A DNA stretch of 64,000 bases, from positions 1,831,575 to 1,895,574 of the forward strand of contig JAFLBV010000001.1 of assembly GCA_017302895.1 (NCBI GenBank). Reading direction: 5' to 3'. The position numbers were made by a program, and so were the translations under genes. This document shows positions 18,231 to 28,451 of this stretch, piece by piece; within the stretch, counting starts at the first letter, position 1; each line of letters starts with the position of its first letter. Source of the DNA: Ignavibacteria bacterium (GTDB lineage Bacteria; Bacteroidota; Ignavibacteria; Ignavibacteriales; Ignavibacteriaceae). Below the pieces are notes generated by a model. That model saw only the letters and a list, made by a program, of their open reading frames with translations, had not been told where the DNA came from and did no database searches.

Positions 18231-19871
18231 TTAATGGCCGGTTGATCTCTTTAGAGTGAACGAGAATTTACTCCCCACTCCAGCCTTGCTCTCGACTCTA
18301 ATAGTTCCGCCATTTTTTTCAACGAATTCCTTACAGAGCAGCAGTCCCAAGCCTGTTCCTGATTCACCGTCAGTTCCTTTTGAACCGGTTTTCTCACCCG
18401 GTTGGAAAAGTTTTGCCACACTTTCACTGTCCATTCCAACTCCCTTATCTCTGACTGAGACTTCAACCATTTTATCATCCAGCGCCTCGATGTCAAAACT
18501 GATATATCCACCTCTTTTTGAGAATTTGATCGCATTCGTAAGCAGGTTCAAAACGACGGAATTTATCATGTTTCTATCAGCCATTACATTCACAGACTCA
18601 GTAAATTTGTTGACGATCTGAACCTCCTTTTGTGATGCTCTTTCTGCCAAAGATTCGATATTACTGTCAATAATGTAGTTTAGACTGAATACAGTTTGGT
18701 CGAAAGGTATTGAACCCTTTTGCATTTGAGACCATTCGAGAAGATTTTTAAGGAGCTCGAATATATTTTGAGCATTGTTGTGGACACTTTTGCTGAATTT
18801 GAGAAGCACATCCTTCTCCATTTCCGCTGCGTCATCAGCAAGTATCTCGGTCAATCCCAACAATCCAAGAAACGGACTTCTAAGATCATGGGCTATAATC
18901 GAGAAAAACTTGTCTTTCTCTTTCACAAACCGTTCGAGTTCGGCATTTTTGTTATTGAGGTCATCTTCCCATCTTTTTCTTTCTGTGATGTCCTGAAATG
19001 TGGTGGCAAAACCGTTCGAATGGGTTTTGTATACAGAAATTGAAAAGTACTTATTCAGAGGGGGATACGAGGTTTCAAAAACAAGTGATTCACCAGTTTC
19101 AACTGTTTTAGTATAAATATCAATAAATGGAGGGTCGGCGACGCCATATGCCTCCCGGCTCGTTTTATTCAGGATGTTTTCCTTATTCAAACCGAGTATT
19201 CTCTCGAAAGAGGAATTTACATCGATAATCTTGTAATCGTAAGGTGTAGAAGATTCATCATAAATCAATTCGTGCAGGGCAGAACCCTCGATCATATTGT
19301 TGAACAGTGACCTGAATTTTTCTTCGCTTGAAATGAGCGCGGACTCAACCTTCTTTTGCTCTGTAATATCAATCATAATGCCGTTCCAGTATGAATCACC
19401 GTTTGGCAAGATGGTGGGAATTGACTCAATTCGTGCCCATTTCATTTCGCCATCGATTTCGGATCGTCCTTCCCAGCGGAATGGTTTGTGTGTGAGCCAG
19501 GCTTGTCTGTTTGCTTCGTCGAGTGAAGGGCGGTCATCCGGGTGAACTTTGTCCAGAACAACAGCAGGATTCGCAAGAAGTTCTTCCTTTGTTACGCGAA
19601 GCATCTGGCAGTATTTGCTGCTCCCGTAGACAAAACTCATTTCACCGGCGGCAGTAATAAGGAATATATAGATTCCTGCAGGAATACGGTGCAGTATTTC
19701 AGAATACTCGGCAGTAGTGATATATTTATTCACTTCCCGATCTGTTATATCTGATAAACCGGCCTCACCGGATCTGATTTTCCGGGTGGCTTTTAACCTG
19801 TCGACCTCTTCCTTAAGTCCAGTGATCAGTTCGATCAGGTCATTTTTAGACATGTCATTATAATCTACCAT
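18231..19871 (-). CDS. cytoplasmic PAS-PAS sensor histidine kinase
   Basis: A 546-residue kinase. A short coiled coil (residues 1-35) precedes two PAS domains (about 55-175, ending 'YWNGIMIDITEQKK', and 185-300, ending 'GFATTFQDITERKR'). The HisKA box reads FFSIIAHDLRSPFLGLLG (His about 327), and the ATPase domain shows N ('NLLTNAIKFS'), G1 ('VRDKGVGMD') and G2 ('GTGLGLLLC') boxes. No transmembrane segment or signal peptide is seen, so it senses something inside the cell. No response regulator gene is adjacent. The ligand is unknown. Confidence 0.92.
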   Translation of the reverse strand: MVDYNDMSKNDLIELITGLKEEVDRLKATRKIRSGEAGLSDITDREVNKYITTAEYSEILHRIPAGIYIFLITAAGEMSFVYGSSKYCQMLRVTKEELLANPAVVLDKVHPDDRPSLDEANRQAWLTHKPFRWEGRSEIDGEMKWARIESIPTILPNGDSYWNGIMIDITEQKKVESALISSEEKFRSLFNNMIEGSALHELIYDESSTPYDYKIIDVNSSFERILGLNKENILNKTSREAYGVADPPFIDIYTKTVETGESLVFETSYPPLNKYFSISVYKTHSNGFATTFQDITERKRWEDDLNNKNAELERFVKEKDKFFSIIAHDLRSPFLGLLGLTEILADDAAEMEKDVLLKFSKSVHNNAQNIFELLKNLLEWSQMQKGSIPFDQTVFSLNYIIDSNIESLAERASQKEVQIVNKFTESVNVMADRNMINSVVLNLLTNAIKFSKRGGYISFDIEALDDKMVEVSVRDKGVGMDSESVAKLFQPGEKTGSKGTDGESGTGLGLLLCKEFVEKNGGTIRVESKAGVGSKFSFTLKRSTGH

Positions 19872-20186
19872 CTAAGTGATCTCCTGACTGACGAATGAGA
19901 GGATGTCTTCATTTTTTTATTGATTGTGAACTCAACATGAACAGAGTACTGATTAATTTTATAAACAGAACGAAAAATACAAAAATATTTCTCAAAAAGA
20001 AAGGGGCTTTGGATTTTTGTATAATGATGACAGCATCAGTTCGATAAACAAAAAAATCAGTGTTTGTTTCTTTCTGTAATTTACTATTTTAGGACTGGAA
20101 AGTTGGCAAACTTTAAAAAATTCCCAAATTTTTGACTGATACTGCTGCTTCGTTTTCCATTTTTTAAACTAAAAACTGCTACATTG
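19872..20186. other. 315-bp divergent intergenic region between two kinases
   Basis: AT-rich sequence that must hold the divergent promoters of the two kinase genes. I see no coding frame, RNA gene or strong hairpin. Confidence 0.4.
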
Positions 20187-21389
20187 ATGATAAAACCTGA
20201 AATGCATCCCCGTGAAGCGGAAAGACTAAAAGAACTTGAAGAGTTCTCAATTCTTGATACGATGCCCGAGGTGGAATATGATGATATAACCGAACTTGCA
20301 TCGTTCATCTGCGGAACTCCAATTTCTCTTGTTAATCTGATAGATTCAAACAGGCAGTGGTTCAAATCCCATTTTGGGATTCCATTCACCGAAGCACCCA
20401 GGGAACTCGGGATGTGCTCCCATGCGATTAATCATCCCGGATCAATTTTTATTGTTCCTGATGCAAGGCTGGATGAAAGGTTTCATGACAACCCAAATGT
20501 ACTGGCAAATCCACCAATCCTCTTCTACGCAGGAGTACCATTGGTTACAGCGAGCGGGCTGCCAATGGGGACGCTTTGCGTTATTGATCACGAACCAAGA
20601 ATAATAAGTGAGCAGAATGTAAGAGCTCTGAAAATTCTTGCAAATCAAGTGGTCAAATTATTTGAACTTAGGAAAAACAAAAAAGTACTCGACTTAACGA
20701 TCGACAATTTGGAAGAAAGAAATTCCGAACTCGAGAAATTCGCATTCGTAGCGGCTCACGATATAAAATCACCTCTTGGGAGCATGTCGGCACTCTCACA
20801 GATGTTACTGGAGGAATACAGTGAAAAAGTGGATAATGAAGCCAAAGAGATGTTGCAAGCCATACGATGGTCGGCAGACAAACTGCGAAGTCTTGTTGAT
20901 GGCATTCTCGAACACAGCAGATCTCAGGGGTTCATCAAACTGTCGAAGGAAAATCTATACCTCGACAACCTCCTCAAAGAGACGCTAGCTCTTATACCCG
21001 GAGCAAAAGGGATTGAACTTATTCTTCCCGAACCGGGCTCGGTAATACTGGTAAACAAGACGGGATTGCAGCAGGTCTTGCTGAATTTGATCTCGAATGG
21101 AATAAAATATAATGACAGCAACCGGGTTCAGATTGAAATCGGGTTCAGTCAGTCAGAAAGATATTATCACTTTTTTATCAAGGATAACGGGAGAGGTATT
21201 TCTCCTCAGTTTAAAGATAAAATCTTTGAGATTTTTACGGTTTTATCAACTCGCGACCGCTTTGGGGGAAGAGGGAACGGTATAGGACTTGCCACAGTGA
21301 AAAAGCTCTTGGAAGGGATGGGTGGCGATATTGCCGTGGATTCAGAACCCGGTAGAGGGACCCGATTCGATTTTACGATTTCCAAATAA
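20187..21389 (+). CDS. GAF-domain sensor histidine kinase
   Basis: A 400-residue kinase. Residues about 10-165 form a GAF domain of the type that starts 'EAERLKELEEFSILDT' with 'ITELASFICGTPISLVNLID', 'HAINHPG' and 'PMGTLCVID'. HisKA reads FAFVAAHDIKSPLGSM (His about 191); the ATPase domain has 'NLISNGIKYND', 'IKDNGRGI' and 'GNGIGLATVKK'. It is soluble. A TTG at 20184 directly precedes the ATG chosen. No receiver partner is adjacent; the next gene is another kinase in the same direction. Confidence 0.92.
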   Translation: MIKPEMHPREAERLKELEEFSILDTMPEVEYDDITELASFICGTPISLVNLIDSNRQWFKSHFGIPFTEAPRELGMCSHAINHPGSIFIVPDARLDERFHDNPNVLANPPILFYAGVPLVTASGLPMGTLCVIDHEPRIISEQNVRALKILANQVVKLFELRKNKKVLDLTIDNLEERNSELEKFAFVAAHDIKSPLGSMSALSQMLLEEYSEKVDNEAKEMLQAIRWSADKLRSLVDGILEHSRSQGFIKLSKENLYLDNLLKETLALIPGAKGIELILPEPGSVILVNKTGLQQVLLNLISNGIKYNDSNRVQIEIGFSQSERYYHFFIKDNGRGISPQFKDKIFEIFTVLSTRDRFGGRGNGIGLATVKKLLEGMGGDIAVDSEPGRGTRFDFTISK

Positions 21390-21491
21390 ATGACAAAAGG
21401 AGTACTATTTTTAACCGGGTCTTTGTCGTTTTGTAGAATTTAGATAAGTTACTTTGTGTTGTGAGAATATTTTGAATCGAGAGAAAATACA

Positions 21492-23783
21492 ATGTCTGTC
21501 GTTGAATTAAAATCTGAATCTGAAAAAAGAGTGAAGATGCTCGAGGAACTGCTTGAACGAATTAGTGACGGAGTCGTTGCTTTCGACGAACACTTCAATT
21601 ATATATATGTAAATGATCATGCCAGCCTGATGCTGGGCCGGGAGCCCAAATATCTTGTCGGGAAAAATTATTGGGAGGAGTACCCCGAGGCAAAAGGAAC
21701 AAGGTTCGCAAGTGCATATGTGGAGTCCTTTCAAACACAAAAGCCGATTTTCATCGAAGAATATTATCCCCCATGGGACAGATGGTTTGCCAACAGAATA
21801 TACCCCTCACCCAATGGGATTTCGATAATTTTTCAGGAGATAACAGAGCAGAAAATCTCGGAAAGACTCCTGATGGAGAGCGAACTTAAGTATCGGCGGA
21901 TAACAGAAAACATTTCCGAGATGATTTGGACCTCGGACCTTGACAGGAATCTTACTTTCGTAAGTCCGTCTGTGGAAAAGATTTTTGGATATACGACATC
22001 AGAGTTTTTACAGCTTCAGCAGGAGAAGATTTTTACCCCGGATTCACTTAAGAAAATAGGGGATATCGTCCGTGAGCAAACGAAACTTATCGAATCAGGC
22101 CAATCAACAGGAGATAAATTATGGTGTCATGAACTGGGCGCGTTCCGAAAAGACGGATCGCTGTTCTGGGTTCTTTCAAAGTCTAAATTTATGTTTGATG
22201 ATGACGGAGTTGTAAGCGGGTATTTCGGCGTCGTTACAGACATAACACAGTTAAAAAATGCCGAATTTGAGATTAAAGAAAAAGAGCAGCTTTCGAGACT
22301 GATAATGGAGAATCTCCCAATCGGACTTTCAGTCAACTCGGTTTTTCCTGATGTGAAATTTCATTTTATGAACGATTTATTCACAAAATATTATTGCACT
22401 ACCAGGGAGGAATTAACAGATCCTGATGCATTTTGGGATGCAGTTTACGAGGATCCTGAATTCAGAGCAGACATAAAAAAAAGAGTTTTGGAGGATATTG
22501 CTTCCGGTGAACAATCGAGGATGCGATGGGAGAATGTTCCGATTTCAAGAGGCGGAGAGGTAATCAGGTATATTACAGCTACGAGCATTCCTCTGCCTGA
22601 ATCTAATTTACTGATTTCCACTATCGTGGATGTAACAGAGGAAGTTCTTGCCGGACTTGCACTGAAGGAGAGTGAGGAGAGATACAAAAATATTTTGAAT
22701 GTTGCTCCGGTTGGTATCATTGTTCAGCAGTGGGGAAATATTGTCTATCTTAATCCCTCTGCTCTTCATTTGTTGGGTGCCATTTCCTACTATCAGTTGC
22801 TTGGAAAAGAAATTGAGGGGTTTATTCACCCCGACTTCAGAACACAATCCCATGAAAGATCTGACCGGCTGATCCAGGGTGGAGTAGAACATTATCCGAT
22901 TGAGGAAGTGTATCTAAGAATTGACGGTTCCGAGATTGATGTGGAAATCATTGAGACCCCTGTTTCATTCAATGAGATGCCGGCAATTCAGATGATCATT
23001 ACCGATATTACCGAAAAGAAGCAGACTCGTGAAGAGCTTCTTAGGCTTAATACTGAACTGGAAAAAAGAGTTGAGGAGAGAACCGAACAGCTCCTCGCTG
23101 CCAATAAGGAACTGGAGGCATTCAGTTACTCAGTCTCACATGATTTACGGGCACCACTTCGGGCAGTCAATGGATTCACATCAATGCTTGAAGAGGATTA
23201 TGGTGACAGGCTGGACGAAGAGGGAAGAAGGATTTGCTCGATTATCAAAGAGAATTCCACAAAGATGGGGCAACTGATTGACGACCTCCTTAGTTTCTCC
23301 CGACTCGCAAGAAAAGACATAAACAGGTCACCCATCGACATGAATGCTTTATTTGATGCAACCTTTATGGAGATTACAACTGAGTCAAATCGTGATAAAA
23401 TAACATTTAATAAGTATGAACTGGAAAAATGTTACGGCGATGCCACGATGATTCGGCAGGTCGTTTACAACCTCATATCGAATGCTGTGAAATTTTCTTC
23501 CAAGGTATCCAGACCCGAAATAACTGTATCGTGTAAATCTGTAGCAAATAAAGTATTTTATTCCATCTCTGATAATGGAGCAGGATTCGACATGAAATAT
23601 AAAGACAAACTTTTTGGAGTGTTTCAGCGGCTTCACGGGATGAATCAATTTGAAGGGACTGGTGTAGGATTGGCAATTGTTCAAAGGATTGTTATGAAAC
23701 ACGGTGGAACTGTGGAAGCTGAGGGAGAGGTCGATAAAGGTGCCACCTTCAGGTTTTCACTTCCATCAACCGAAGAACACTGA
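21492..23783 (+). CDS. multi-PAS sensor histidine kinase
   Basis: A 763-residue soluble kinase with four PAS-like domains: about 10-120 ('DGVVAFDEHFNYIYVNDHASLMLG'), 130-255 (PAC end 'VSGYFGVVTDITQ'), 265-385 ('LLISTIVDVTEE') and 395-505 ('PAIQMIITDITEKK'). A coiled coil leads into a phytochrome-type HisKA (FSYSVSHDLRAPLRAV, His about 549) and an ATPase domain ('NLISNAVKFSS', 'ISDNGAGFD', 'GTGVGLAIVQ'). The first PAS keeps 'YPPWDRWFANRIYP', typical of the family often paired with light or redox sensors. Ligands are unknown. No adjacent regulator. Confidence 0.92.
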   Translation: MSVVELKSESEKRVKMLEELLERISDGVVAFDEHFNYIYVNDHASLMLGREPKYLVGKNYWEEYPEAKGTRFASAYVESFQTQKPIFIEEYYPPWDRWFANRIYPSPNGISIIFQEITEQKISERLLMESELKYRRITENISEMIWTSDLDRNLTFVSPSVEKIFGYTTSEFLQLQQEKIFTPDSLKKIGDIVREQTKLIESGQSTGDKLWCHELGAFRKDGSLFWVLSKSKFMFDDDGVVSGYFGVVTDITQLKNAEFEIKEKEQLSRLIMENLPIGLSVNSVFPDVKFHFMNDLFTKYYCTTREELTDPDAFWDAVYEDPEFRADIKKRVLEDIASGEQSRMRWENVPISRGGEVIRYITATSIPLPESNLLISTIVDVTEEVLAGLALKESEERYKNILNVAPVGIIVQQWGNIVYLNPSALHLLGAISYYQLLGKEIEGFIHPDFRTQSHERSDRLIQGGVEHYPIEEVYLRIDGSEIDVEIIETPVSFNEMPAIQMIITDITEKKQTREELLRLNTELEKRVEERTEQLLAANKELEAFSYSVSHDLRAPLRAVNGFTSMLEEDYGDRLDEEGRRICSIIKENSTKMGQLIDDLLSFSRLARKDINRSPIDMNALFDATFMEITTESNRDKITFNKYELEKCYGDATMIRQVVYNLISNAVKFSSKVSRPEITVSCKSVANKVFYSISDNGAGFDMKYKDKLFGVFQRLHGMNQFEGTGVGLAIVQRIVMKHGGTVEAEGEVDKGATFRFSLPSTEEH

Positions 23784-23839
23784 AAGATGATTGTAAACTC
23801 GTGATAACAGGATTTAATTAACGATTTAGTGAGCTCAAA

Positions 23840-24313
23840 ATGATTGCGAACATTATCGGTATTACCGGAACGCTATGCGGCACTATCGGAATATTTTTCG
23901 GATTTTACTTCTTTACCTCGAACGATGCCGTTTTGGCACTTAAAACCGTTGCTGTCACCACCGTTGGAATTGTCGGTATACTCGCTTTTGTACGGCATGT
24001 AATTTTTCACAAGGCAGATGCAAAAAGGATGGGCTGGGAAACCGACCGCCCTGACTGGATGTTCGAAGTGGGTTTTGCAAATCTTGCATTTGGAATTGCG
24101 GGATTTGTCGCGGTATTTCCCGACCGGGGGATGGTGGCGCAGGCAGTCGTAATCCTTGGGTATGCTCTCTACCTTTTGCAGGCAAGTATCCTTCACGGAT
24201 ACCGTTTCCTCACTTCTGAAAATAAATCTATTGGCAGACTGGTTCGTTTTTCTCTGTCGACACTTCTCTATGCAATCATGATGTCCTATTTCGCATTTCA
24301 AGTGCTATTGTGA
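23840..24313 (+). CDS. four-helix membrane protein, DUF6790-like
   Basis: A 157-residue protein with about four hydrophobic segments (IIGITGTLCGTIGIFFGFYF, VAVTTVGIVGILAFVRHVIF, VGFANLAFGIAGFVAVF, AVVILGYALYLLQASILHGY) and the motif 'GWETDRPDWMFEVGFANLAFG'. This resembles the DUF6790 group of membrane proteins; I am not certain of the family. Its last nine bases overlap the end of the convergent serine hydrolase gene on the other strand. No function is proposed. Confidence 0.72.
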   Translation: MIANIIGITGTLCGTIGIFFGFYFFTSNDAVLALKTVAVTTVGIVGILAFVRHVIFHKADAKRMGWETDRPDWMFEVGFANLAFGIAGFVAVFPDRGMVAQAVVILGYALYLLQASILHGYRFLTSENKSIGRLVRFSLSTLLYAIMMSYFAFQVLL

Positions 24314-25618
24314 TAATTTCACAAATTTAAAGGTGTTCGTACCTTTTTCAGAGACAATAACACCAAACCAGACTCCATCTGACAGATATGAGATATCGAG
24401 TGAACCGTTGTAGAAAGACCGCATAACCTTCTCACCTGTCACTGAGTAGATATTTACCTCTGCAGGTTCCGTCAACTCATTCAATCCATTGATGAAAAGT
24501 GTGCTGCCAGCCGGAACCGGGAAAATCATCGTTTCTTCTTTTTTTACAAATGAAGTTTCCTTAATTGATGTGGCAGGGTTAACCACCACTTTCAGTCTCT
24601 TCCAAATGTCGTTATTATAAAAAGTTGGCACTTCAACCCCTGAACCGGGAGCGTCTCCCATCCTGATCATTACCAGGTTCTCACCGGGTACCACATTAAC
24701 CAGTTGTCCGTTTTTCCCTATTGCGGCAAACATGTTTTCAGGGGCATCCGGAGCAAAACCACCCGGAAAAACAAACTGAGACTGAGGTAACATATACGAC
24801 TCTTTTCCATTCAGCCACCAGAGATAACCGTAGGAGAGGTTAAGGTTTTGTGAAGTATTTACCATATCCCTGTAATATGCTGTATCTGTAATCACCGCTG
24901 TTGAGTTCCATTTCCCCTTGTTGAGCATAAGCAGACCAAATCGTGCCATGCTTCTTGCGTTGCTGTAGAAAACATTGTTATACCCGTTTTTCAGATAGAG
25001 TCCGTTAATACCTGTGGAAGGACGGAGTTTTTGTTGTAAAAACTGGTTCATGTTTAGTCCGGTAGCACTCTCGATCACATTGTCAAGGAGAGTGTAGGGG
25101 GCGTTGTGATATGCCCACCGGTTGCCGCGTTCAGCTTTGTAAATGAGACATGCAGGAAGTGTACAGTAGGGGTCGGACACTCCGTCATCAAGTCCTGTGG
25201 TCATTGTCAACTGATGGATTATTTTTATCCTGCCTTCCTGTGAAGGAATAAGGGAGGTCCAGCCGGGAGAAAGGTATTTGGAAGTGGAGTCATAGAGATT
25301 AATTTTCCCTTCCTGTTTAGCAATTCCGACCAGGACTGCGGTTAATGATTTTCCCGCGGAAGCCCAATACCATACACTGTCTTTCGTGAACGAACCAAAA
25401 TATTTTTCGATGGCAATCTTCCCGTCCTTTAATACTAAAAATGCTTTTGTATTGGTGGATGAGAGGAAGGAGTACAAAGAGTCGGTTTTTGTTACATCCC
25501 AGCCAAGAGATGAAGGGGACACTGTTTCCCAGTCACTCCCGGTGAGAGGCGGAAAATAGAGATTCTGTGCCTGAGATATCCCAAGCAACAGAATCTGAAG
25601 AAGAATTAATATTCGCAA
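24305..25618 (-). CDS. exported beta-lactamase-related serine hydrolase with C-terminal sorting-type domain
   Basis: A 437-residue protein. The signal peptide (ILILLQILLLGISQAQ) precedes a class C beta-lactamase/serine hydrolase domain: SxxK as SAGKSLT (Ser about residue 90), the YxN-type 'YHN' and a downstream 'GKNG'. The last ~75 residues ('FPVPAGSTLFINGLNE...VNIYSVTGEKVMRSFYNG') look like a type IX secretion sorting domain. The SxxK fold includes esterases and D-aminopeptidases, so antibiotic resistance should not be assumed. I prefer the TTG at 25618, which has AAAGGA six bases upstream; a TTG at 25657 is also open. Its end overlaps a plus-strand gene. Confidence 0.83.
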   Translation of the reverse strand: MRILILLQILLLGISQAQNLYFPPLTGSDWETVSPSSLGWDVTKTDSLYSFLSSTNTKAFLVLKDGKIAIEKYFGSFTKDSVWYWASAGKSLTAVLVGIAKQEGKINLYDSTSKYLSPGWTSLIPSQEGRIKIIHQLTMTTGLDDGVSDPYCTLPACLIYKAERGNRWAYHNAPYTLLDNVIESATGLNMNQFLQQKLRPSTGINGLYLKNGYNNVFYSNARSMARFGLLMLNKGKWNSTAVITDTAYYRDMVNTSQNLNLSYGYLWWLNGKESYMLPQSQFVFPGGFAPDAPENMFAAIGKNGQLVNVVPGENLVMIRMGDAPGSGVEVPTFYNNDIWKRLKVVVNPATSIKETSFVKKEETMIFPVPAGSTLFINGLNELTEPAEVNIYSVTGEKVMRSFYNGSLDISYLSDGVWFGVIVSEKGTNTFKFVKLSQ

Positions 25619-25682
25619 AGTTATTCCTTTTTTTTCTGACTCATAGACAATGTTCAAAAAAAAGAAGTTTAACCATCTGTTT

Positions 25683-27914
25683 TTATTTTACCAGTTTCAG
25701 TTCTGCTGAAAGTCTGATATCGGCTGAAGATGCTCCGATCATGATGTCGAACATGCCAGGCTCAGCCACCCAATCGAGTTTTTCATTATAAAAAGAAAGC
25801 TTTTCCTTATCGACGATAAAACTTACCTTTTTGGATTCACCGGGTTTCAGATAAATTTTTGCGAAGTCCTTTAATTCTTTGACGGGCCTCACGAGTGAAG
25901 CCACCCTGTCGCGAATGTAAAACTGGACAATTTCTTCACCCGCGATGTCGCCAGTGTTTGTCACCATGCATGTGAATTCAACTTTACCATCCGCTTTCAT
26001 CTCAACTTTTGAAGTATTTAATCCATCATATTTAAATGTAGTGTAGCTAAGGCCGTATCCAAAAGGGTACTCAGGGCTTTGTTTTAAGTCTGTGTACCCC
26101 GTTCTGAAATCCTTCGACGGGATGTCGGTCATGGAGGGTCTGCCGGTATTGAAGTGATCATAATAGATTGGTACCTGACCCACACTTCTCGGGAATGAGA
26201 CTGTCAGTTTGGCAGATGGATTATACGCACCATAAAGCACATCTGCAATTGCGTTTCCGGCTTCACTTCCCAAAAACCATGTGTAAAGAATTGCATTAGC
26301 TTTTTTCGCTATTTTATCAAAAACGAGGGGTCGTCCTGCATTAATTAGTACCACCACCGGTTTGCCCAATGCAAAAATTGCCTCTGCGAGTTCTTCCTGA
26401 ACTCCGGGAATTGTGATATCAGATCTGCTTTGTGCCTCTCCGCTCATATCCCGACTCTCTCCGAGAGTAAGAATCACAACATCAGCTTTCTTTGCTGTTT
26501 CGATGGCTTCCTGAAAACCCTTTTTATCAAGCGATTTTACGCCACAACCTTCAGCATGCAGGACATTTCCTTTTCCGAGAAGATTTTCGAGTCCCTCAAA
26601 TTGTGAGACTACATCGCTGTTGTCATCCCAGCCGACAGACCATCCGCCGAGCATGTCGGTTTCAGATTTAGCGAGGGGTCCTATCAAGGCAACCTTTTTA
26701 TTCTTCGAAAGGGGGAGTGTTTTATTTTCGTTTTTCATTAGAACGATGCTTTTCTTAGCCATATCCCTTGCTGCTTTTCTGTTTTCCGGGTCAGAAAGTG
26801 CTTTGATTTCTCTTTCCTCGTTCGTAAAACGATAGGGATCATCAAACAAACCGAGTTCAAATTTTTTCCTAAGGATTCTCCTCACAGCATCGTCAACAAT
26901 TGTAATAGGCACATCCCCGTTTTTGACCAGCTCTGCAAGGTGATCTCTGTAGGAGTAGGTTTCCATGTCCATATCATTTCCGGCGAGTATTGCTTTTTTC
27001 GCTGCGTCGTATTTGTCGAGAGCATAGCCATGCGGGATCATTTCGCCGATTGAATTCCAGTCACTTACGACAAAGCCGTTAAATCCCCACTCACCCTTAA
27101 GGATTTTTCTCTGCAGAAAAGCACTGCCCGTAGCGGGAACTCCGTTTAAATCGTTAAAGCTGTTCATAAAGGTGGCGGCACCTGCATCTGAGGCAGCCTT
27201 GAAAGGAGGAAGGTAGGTCTGTCGAAGAGTTCTTTCACTCATATCTGTTGAATTGTAATCCCGTCCTCCGACCGCTGCTCCGTAAGCTGCAAAATGCTTC
27301 ACACACGCCATCACAGCGTCGAGACTTCCGAGACCTTTTCCCTGAAATCCGATCACTCTTGCCGCGGCTATAAGGGAACCAAGGTATGTGTCCTCGCCTG
27401 CACCTTCCATTATTCTGCCCCATCTCGGATCTCTCGCAATATCCACCATCGGAGCGAAGGTCCAGTTGATCCCGCTCGAAGCGGCCTCGTAAGCAGCAAC
27501 TCTCGCCGCTTTTTGAATGGCAGCAAGATCCCAACTCATCGACTCTGCCAAAGGAATGGGGAAAGTGGTTTTGTAGCCATGAATAACATCAAGTCCGAAG
27601 AGGAGTGGTATTTTAAGTCTTGACTGCATTGCCAGTTCCTGAAGAGCACGAATTTTTTTAGCTCCGAGAATATTCAATATGGCACCCATTTTTCCGGCTT
27701 TAATGTCGTCCAGTTTGTTTCCTTCAGGTGAGGCAGGACCTGTATTCCATGAAAGACTCACCTGATGCAACTGCCCGGCTTTTTCTTCGAGGGTCATTAT
27801 GGAAAGGAGGGAATCAATCTTTTTCTCTATAACAGGATTTTGGGAATGTATTGGACTGTATAATATTATAGCAATTAAAATTGCGATACAGAATTTTGAG
27901 ATATTTGTGTTCAT
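25683..27914 (-). CDS. periplasmic beta-glucosidase, glycoside hydrolase family 3 (BglX-like)
   Basis: A 743-residue exported GH3 enzyme that hydrolyses beta-linked glucosides. The signal peptide is followed by the N-terminal (alpha/beta)8 barrel with 'PLLFGLDVIHGYKTTFPIPLA', 'KHFAAYGA', and the catalytic nucleophile Asp in FVVSDWNSIGEM (about residue 284). The alpha/beta sandwich (about 390-610) and fibronectin type III-like end ('EFTCMVTNTGDIAGEEIVQFYI') follow. Length and layout fit E. coli BglX. It lies 26-65 bp upstream of the serine hydrolase gene on the same strand, so the two may form an operon. Confidence 0.94.
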   Translation of the reverse strand: MNTNISKFCIAILIAIILYSPIHSQNPVIEKKIDSLLSIMTLEEKAGQLHQVSLSWNTGPASPEGNKLDDIKAGKMGAILNILGAKKIRALQELAMQSRLKIPLLFGLDVIHGYKTTFPIPLAESMSWDLAAIQKAARVAAYEAASSGINWTFAPMVDIARDPRWGRIMEGAGEDTYLGSLIAAARVIGFQGKGLGSLDAVMACVKHFAAYGAAVGGRDYNSTDMSERTLRQTYLPPFKAASDAGAATFMNSFNDLNGVPATGSAFLQRKILKGEWGFNGFVVSDWNSIGEMIPHGYALDKYDAAKKAILAGNDMDMETYSYRDHLAELVKNGDVPITIVDDAVRRILRKKFELGLFDDPYRFTNEEREIKALSDPENRKAARDMAKKSIVLMKNENKTLPLSKNKKVALIGPLAKSETDMLGGWSVGWDDNSDVVSQFEGLENLLGKGNVLHAEGCGVKSLDKKGFQEAIETAKKADVVILTLGESRDMSGEAQSRSDITIPGVQEELAEAIFALGKPVVVLINAGRPLVFDKIAKKANAILYTWFLGSEAGNAIADVLYGAYNPSAKLTVSFPRSVGQVPIYYDHFNTGRPSMTDIPSKDFRTGYTDLKQSPEYPFGYGLSYTTFKYDGLNTSKVEMKADGKVEFTCMVTNTGDIAGEEIVQFYIRDRVASLVRPVKELKDFAKIYLKPGESKKVSFIVDKEKLSFYNEKLDWVAEPGMFDIMIGASSADIRLSAELKLVK

Positions 27915-28000
27915 AGAACTTTTCCGGTAGATATTCTGAAAGTAAATTTATTTAAAGTCAGTGTATTTTGTTGCATGCATTGATCCGCCCGAATTAAACA

Positions 28001-28375
28001 TTACTGCTCCTGTGAAAAAATTACAAATGCAAGAAAAGTTGCTGCCAGGCAGATTATAAGAGACATACCAATATTCAGTCCGGCAAGAGTATATTCGGAA
28101 TTTCGCAAGAGATTGAAGGTTTCCAATGAGAAAGTGGAAAAAGTAGTGAATCCACCACAGAACCCTACTGTGAGGAAAAGTCTCAAATCCTGAGAAATTA
28201 AACCCCTGTCGCTTAGTCCGAAGATTGTGACACCGATAATAAAACTTCCCGCAAAATTCACCATCATCGTCCCGAAGGGAAAAGTTGCCGGTAAAAAGTT
28301 GTTAACCACATTCGAAAGCCAGTAGCGGAGCACTCCACCAAGCACAGAACCAAGCGCGACTAAAAGATATGACAT
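28001..28375 (-). CDS. crcB: fluoride efflux channel CrcB/FluC
   Basis: A 124-residue, four-helix protein with the Fluc signature: GGVLRYWLS near the N-terminus, the pore Asn in MVNFAGSF, and 'GGFTTFSTF' around the central Na+ site. Fluc channels are dual-topology dimers that let fluoride leave the cell. No fluoride riboswitch is recognisable in the 75 bp upstream. It is the only fluoride gene in view. The gene runs alone, 86 bp after the start of the beta-glucosidase on the same strand. Confidence 0.93.
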   Translation of the reverse strand: MSYLLVALGSVLGGVLRYWLSNVVNNFLPATFPFGTMMVNFAGSFIIGVTIFGLSDRGLISQDLRLFLTVGFCGGFTTFSTFSLETFNLLRNSEYTLAGLNIGMSLIICLAATFLAFVIFSQEQ

Positions 28376-28451
28376 AGAAATTAGAGAGTTATTTAATCAG
28401 TAAATTTAATGAAACAATTTCGTAGATTGAGAATTATTTTAATTCAAATAT

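Noticed and set aside
24305..25618. Beta-lactamase resistance gene
   Set aside because: The SxxK serine hydrolase family is broad, and this member carries a surface-sorting domain; nothing indicates antibiotic hydrolysis.
28376..28451. Fluoride riboswitch upstream of crcB
   Set aside because: The gap is short and AT-rich, and the conserved riboswitch core is not seen.
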